From CAZZCN01 sp964652975 (lineage in GTDB: Bacteria; Bacillota; Clostridia; Saccharofermentanales; UBA5734), in NCBI GenBank assembly GCA_964652975.1, contig CAZZCN010000093.1, forward strand, positions 1 to 9,915: a stretch of DNA of 9,915 nucleotides, in the 5' to 3' direction. Made by a program: the position numbers and the translations under genes. The notes below the pieces were generated by a model. It saw only the letters and a program-made list of their open reading frames with translations. It did no database searches and had not been told where the DNA came from. Below, one piece after another: positions 6,751 through 9,915 of this stretch; position 1 is the stretch's first letter, and every line of letters starts with the position of its first letter.

Positions 6751-6841
6751 AAATCTAATGGGTGTTAAAACAATTTTTAGCGTACGTGCTCAAAGCAACA
6801 CTTATTTGTGATAAAGATTTTGCTTCAGATTGGAGATTTAA

Positions 6842-8920
6842 ATGAAAGAAATATCTATTCATGAGAACAATATATACATAAATATTGAAGTTCAAGATGA
6901 TGGGGACGTTAGATTATACAATTTTTCATCTCTTCCTTTTGATAAATTAAAAGAAGAACAGAAGAAATGGTTTCGTTGTGTAGAATTACAGGTAACAGGG
7001 GAAAATCAAAATACCCATCATGGTCACAAATTAACCGGAACATGTCCGGGTTCTCGTTTAAAATATATTGAGCATAAAGAATATAGAAACAAATATGGTA
7101 AAAAGTTTGAACTGGTTATGACAGATAATGGTCTTGATGTTCAAGTTAACTATCAATTCTATGATGATGTTCCCATTGTTAAAGCATGGACAGAGGTTAC
7201 TAATAACTCGGATAAGAATAAAGGACTTGAATATGTTTCATCTTTTGCGTTGACAGGCATATCAAAGAACGGGCAATTAGACTGGGACAAGAAAAGCGAA
7301 GTATATATCCCTCATAATACATGGAAAGGTGAAATGAACTGGAAAAAGCATTCGGTAAGTGAAATGGGTTTATCTAAGATTGATGAATTTTCACTTAAAA
7401 GAATTTCTATTAATAATACTGGAACTATGTCAACTTCTGAATATCTTCCTATGGGTTGTTATAAAAACACTGAAACAGGCGAAATGCTTTTTTGGCAAAT
7501 TGAGAATAATGGTTCATGGCACTGGGAAATTAGTGACATTTCAAATCATTTATACTTACAATTGAGTGGACCAAACGAAACTGAAAACAAATGGTGGAAA
7601 AACTTAGAACCAAAAGAAACCTTTGTTTCTGTACCTGTTGCTATTGGTGCAATATCAGGAGATTTTCAAGATGCTATGCAAGCAATGACGGTTTACAGAA
7701 GAAGAATAATTAGAAAATTTGTAGATAACATTAAACTACCCGTAATATTCAATGATTATATGAACTGTTTAATGGGAAATCCAACAACTGAAAAATTATT
7801 GCCGCTAATAGATGCAGCAGCTGAAGTTGGTTGTGAGTATTTTTGCATAGATGCGGGTTGGTATTCTGACGGTGAATGGTGGGATGGGGTTGGTGAGTGG
7901 TACCCAAGCACTAAACGATTTCCAAATAAAATTGAAGAGCCGATAGAGTATATAAAAAGCAAAGGTATGATCCCTGGTTTGTGGTTAGAGATTGAATCAA
8001 TGGGAATGAACTGTAAAATGGCTAAGGAAGTGCCAGATGAATGGTTTTTCATGAGACACGGAAAACGCGTAATAGACAATAGCAGGCTACACCTTGATTT
8101 TAGAAATCCAGACGTAATAAAACATGTAGATTCTGTTATAAATAGACTATTGAAAGAATATGAAATAGGATATATAAAAATGGATTATAATGTTGATTAT
8201 GGTTGTGGAACAGAAGTAAATTCTAATAGCTTTGGTGATGGACTTTTAGTACATAATAGGGCATATTTAAAATGGATTGATTCTGTATATGAAAGATATC
8301 CAAATCTGGTAATTGAAAACTGTGGTAGTGGTGGTTGCAGAATGGACTACGCAATGTTGTCAAGACATAGTATTCAATCTGCCAGTGACAACGAGGACTA
8401 TAGAAAAAACGCTTTTATTTCAGCCTCAGCACCAACTGCTGTTTTGCCAGAGCAATGTGCAATTTGGTCTTATCCGCTTCGAGAAGGTAGTGATGAAGAG
8501 GTGGCATTTAATATGGTAAATGCCATGCTGATGAGAATACATCAAAGTGGTCATATGGCTGAAATATCTAAAACACGAAAAGAAATAGTAAAAGAAGGTA
8601 TTGACTATTATAAAACCTTTAGAGAATTAATTCCAAAAAGTCTTCCAATTTGGCCATTAGGTCTCCCGAGTTATTTTGACAGTTGGATTACTGCAGGCTT
8701 AGAAGTAGAAAATAAAATCTTTCTTGCAGTTTGGAGACTTGAAAATGAAAATGATAATTGTTTGGTACCTATTCATAAGCTGAATGGTAAAAATATTGAT
8801 GTTAAGCTAGGGTTTCCGCGTGAAGCAAAATGTGATTTCAAATGGGAAAAAGATTCTGGCGTTTTAATAATAGAAATGCCAAAAAACAGTGCTAGAATAC
8901 TTGAAATTACTATTAATTAA
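6842..8920 (+). CDS. Alpha-galactosidase-type glycoside hydrolase, GH36, cytosolic
   Basis: The 692-residue protein has the GH36 layout: an N-terminal beta-supersandwich (to about residue 310), a (beta/alpha)8 barrel (about 315-600) and a C-terminal beta-sandwich. Barrel motifs are EYFCIDAGWY (D337), GEWYPSTKRFP, GLWLEIESMG, YIKMDYN with predicted nucleophile D448, ENCGSGGCRMDYAMLSRH, and QSASDNEDY with predicted acid/base D516. Retaining alpha-galactosidases of this family release terminal alpha-galactose from raffinose-type sugars or galactomannan fragments. Related GH36 members act on N-acetylgalactosamine, so the substrate is inferred. No signal peptide is present, so substrates must be imported. 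GGAG 6 nt before the ATG supports the start. The gene stands alone after a 504-bp gap and is clearly more AT-rich than the glycogen genes, suggesting a different origin or expression class. Confidence 0.9.
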   Translation: MKEISIHENNIYINIEVQDDGDVRLYNFSSLPFDKLKEEQKKWFRCVELQVTGENQNTHHGHKLTGTCPGSRLKYIEHKEYRNKYGKKFELVMTDNGLDVQVNYQFYDDVPIVKAWTEVTNNSDKNKGLEYVSSFALTGISKNGQLDWDKKSEVYIPHNTWKGEMNWKKHSVSEMGLSKIDEFSLKRISINNTGTMSTSEYLPMGCYKNTETGEMLFWQIENNGSWHWEISDISNHLYLQLSGPNETENKWWKNLEPKETFVSVPVAIGAISGDFQDAMQAMTVYRRRIIRKFVDNIKLPVIFNDYMNCLMGNPTTEKLLPLIDAAAEVGCEYFCIDAGWYSDGEWWDGVGEWYPSTKRFPNKIEEPIEYIKSKGMIPGLWLEIESMGMNCKMAKEVPDEWFFMRHGKRVIDNSRLHLDFRNPDVIKHVDSVINRLLKEYEIGYIKMDYNVDYGCGTEVNSNSFGDGLLVHNRAYLKWIDSVYERYPNLVIENCGSGGCRMDYAMLSRHSIQSASDNEDYRKNAFISASAPTAVLPEQCAIWSYPLREGSDEEVAFNMVNAMLMRIHQSGHMAEISKTRKEIVKEGIDYYKTFRELIPKSLPIWPLGLPSYFDSWITAGLEVENKIFLAVWRLENENDNCLVPIHKLNGKNIDVKLGFPREAKCDFKWEKDSGVLIIEMPKNSARILEITIN

Positions 8921-9036
8921 AGTATAAAAATAATTTAAGCAGTAGGAGCATTTAAAAAAATAAACAATCCAATATTCTTGTATTCTATATAGCAAGAGTA
9001 ACATATTTAGTGGTATATAAATTAGGAGGAATTATC
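8921..9036. other. Intergenic gap before the secreted-protein gene
   Basis: The 116 AT-rich bases have no clear terminator after the GH36 gene. TTGTAT (8978-8983) followed 18 nt later by CATATT (9002-9007) is a weak promoter-like pair. AGGAGGA at 9024-9030, 6 nt before the ATG at 9037, is a strong ribosome binding site. Whether the two genes share a transcript is undecided. Confidence 0.4.
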
Positions 9037-9915
9037 ATGTATAAAAAATTATGTTCAATATTATTTATGGTTTCAGTGTTAGCATTTAATTTTACTGTTT
9101 TTGCACAAGGAGGAAAATCGATATCTGATTGGACTAATCTTCCGGGATACACAGCAAACCAAGCTGCTATTATTAAGCAAACAAGCACCGGAATTAACTT
9201 TAAATGCGATGGTTACTATGATGAAAAAGTGAAGGCGTTTTCAGGAATCGTTTTTAATGAACAGGTGGATGTAAATAATTTTTCTATTGAGTTTAAAGCC
9301 AATAAAATTCCGGGGAATCAAGAACTCGGGGATGATGTCTGGGTCGGTATTGGGCTATTGGAGAATAAGAATTGTTGGTATACGCTGGATCCTTCTTTTA
9401 ATCAGGGTATGGTAAATCTTATAAGACCTAATACAACAGATATAGATAATTCTTTATTTGAAGTTTTAAGTGGAATAGATTTTTATGAGAGTGGCAAGCT
9501 TTTATATGCAAAGCAAGGTGGAAATCTACATGTTCAAACTTTTAAAGTTGAATTTAAAAAGAATATAGACAATACTTACAGTTACTACTTAAATGGAATT
9601 AAAAGTAATATTGCTTTTAAAAGATTAAATAATGTGTTTGCAAGTGGCAAGGCTTATCTATATTTTGGTACGTCAACGGATACTGGAATTATGTGGGATA
9701 TAACTATTACAAAGTTAAATGGAGTATCATTATCCAATACCCCATCGACAGCAAGCAGTAGCAACAATATAGCAAGTTCAAGCAGTAGTAACAATATAGC
9801 AAGTTCAAGCAATAGTGCAAGTAGTGCTTCTATTGTAAACAATTCGAAAACTACATCTATTACTACTGTTGGTTCATCATCAGATAATATAATATCATCA
9901 ATTTCATCAACATTA
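9037..9915 (+). CDS. Secreted protein of unknown function with Ser/Asn-rich linker (3' end missing)
   Basis: The frame is open for 293 codons to the window end without a stop. Residues 1-23 are a typical signal peptide: MYKK, a hydrophobic core LCSILFMVSVLAFNFTV, then a VFA|Q cleavage site. Residues about 24-230 are rich in aromatic and beta-forming residues (SDWTNLPGY, VWVGIGLLENKNCWYTL, YSYYLNGIK, AYLYFGTSTDTGIMWDITI). This suggests a jelly-roll or concanavalin-like beta-sandwich such as those in carbohydrate-binding proteins; that is inference from pattern, and I do not recognise the family. From about residue 232 a Ser/Asn/Thr-rich linker begins, including two copies of SSSNNIASS, and it continues to the edge, implying another domain beyond. 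The strong AGGAGGA site fixes the start. Its position after an alpha-galactosidase hints at polysaccharide binding or breakdown outside the cell. Confidence 0.8.
   Translation, partial: MYKKLCSILFMVSVLAFNFTVFAQGGKSISDWTNLPGYTANQAAIIKQTSTGINFKCDGYYDEKVKAFSGIVFNEQVDVNNFSIEFKANKIPGNQELGDDVWVGIGLLENKNCWYTLDPSFNQGMVNLIRPNTTDIDNSLFEVLSGIDFYESGKLLYAKQGGNLHVQTFKVEFKKNIDNTYSYYLNGIKSNIAFKRLNNVFASGKAYLYFGTSTDTGIMWDITITKLNGVSLSNTPSTASSSNNIASSSSSNNIASSSNSASSASIVNNSKTTSITTVGSSSDNIISSISSTL
9754..9807 (+). repeat. 27-bp tandem repeat in the linker-coding region
   Basis: Copy 1 (9754-9780) and copy 2 (9781-9807) are 27 bp each and differ at one synonymous base (AGC versus AGT). Each encodes SSSNNIASS. A degraded partial third copy starts at 9808. 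The repeat stays in frame, so copy-number change would only alter linker length. Confidence 0.85.

Larger units (their letters stand above)
6338..6841. other. 504-bp AT-rich intergenic region without a supported gene
   Basis: No plausible protein gene is seen on either strand. Recognisable contents are a 9-bp hairpin at 6386-6409, a leftward-facing terminator-like hairpin at 6511-6530 with possible minus-strand coding remnants to its right, a -10-like TATAAT at 6690-6695 and a short inverted repeat at 6728-6750. The region marks the change from the moderate-GC glycogen genes to the AT-rich GH36 and secreted-protein genes. Confidence 0.7.

Noticed and set aside
9001..9188. Minus-strand frame of 67 codons opposite the signal-peptide region
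   Set aside because: It overlaps a plus-strand gene with a strong ribosome binding site and signal peptide, and shows no features of its own.
9654..9842. Minus-strand frame rich in Leu (LLLLELAILLLLLE)
   Set aside because: The Leu runs are the reverse reading of Ser/Asn-coding AGC/AGT/AAC repeats in the secreted protein linker, not a membrane protein.

Overview
The window looks like the chromosome of a saccharolytic Clostridia-class Firmicute. The evidence is a GlgC/GlgD pair (catalytic plus degenerate ADP-glucose pyrophosphorylase subunits, a Firmicutes arrangement), strong AGGAGG-type ribosome binding sites, and a cytosolic clostridial-type GH13 enzyme. I cannot name the species. All six genes read rightward, and no convincing minus-strand gene was found.

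Left part (1-6337): a glycogen (granulose) metabolism cluster. glgC (5' end cut by the window edge) and glgD are 12 bp apart. A 228-bp, highly structured gap follows, then glgA. After another 95 bp comes a 720-aa cytosolic GH13 alpha-glucan hydrolase. GlgC with GlgD would make ADP-glucose, GlgA would polymerise it into alpha-1,4-glucan, and the GH13 enzyme probably trims or recycles the polymer or maltodextrins. No branching enzyme (glgB) or phosphorylase (glgP) is visible.

Middle (6338-6841): 504 bp of AT-rich DNA with no supported gene. It holds a hairpin after the GH13 gene, a leftward-facing terminator-like hairpin that may be the tail of a lost minus-strand gene, and a probable promoter with a small inverted repeat ahead of the next gene.

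Right part (6842-9915): visibly more AT-rich coding. It holds a cytosolic GH36 alpha-galactosidase and then the start of a secreted protein: signal peptide, probable beta-sandwich domain, and a Ser/Asn-rich linker with a 27-bp tandem repeat. The secreted gene runs off the window end.

The most unusual feature is the glgD-glgA gap. Two diverged copies of a roughly 70-nt unit each form hairpins. Sequence differences inside the stems are compensated on the opposite arm in all four cases seen, and the outer stem of copy A encloses all of copy B. This suggests a folded RNA element or a structured intergenic repeat family placed where it could set glgA expression apart from glgCD.
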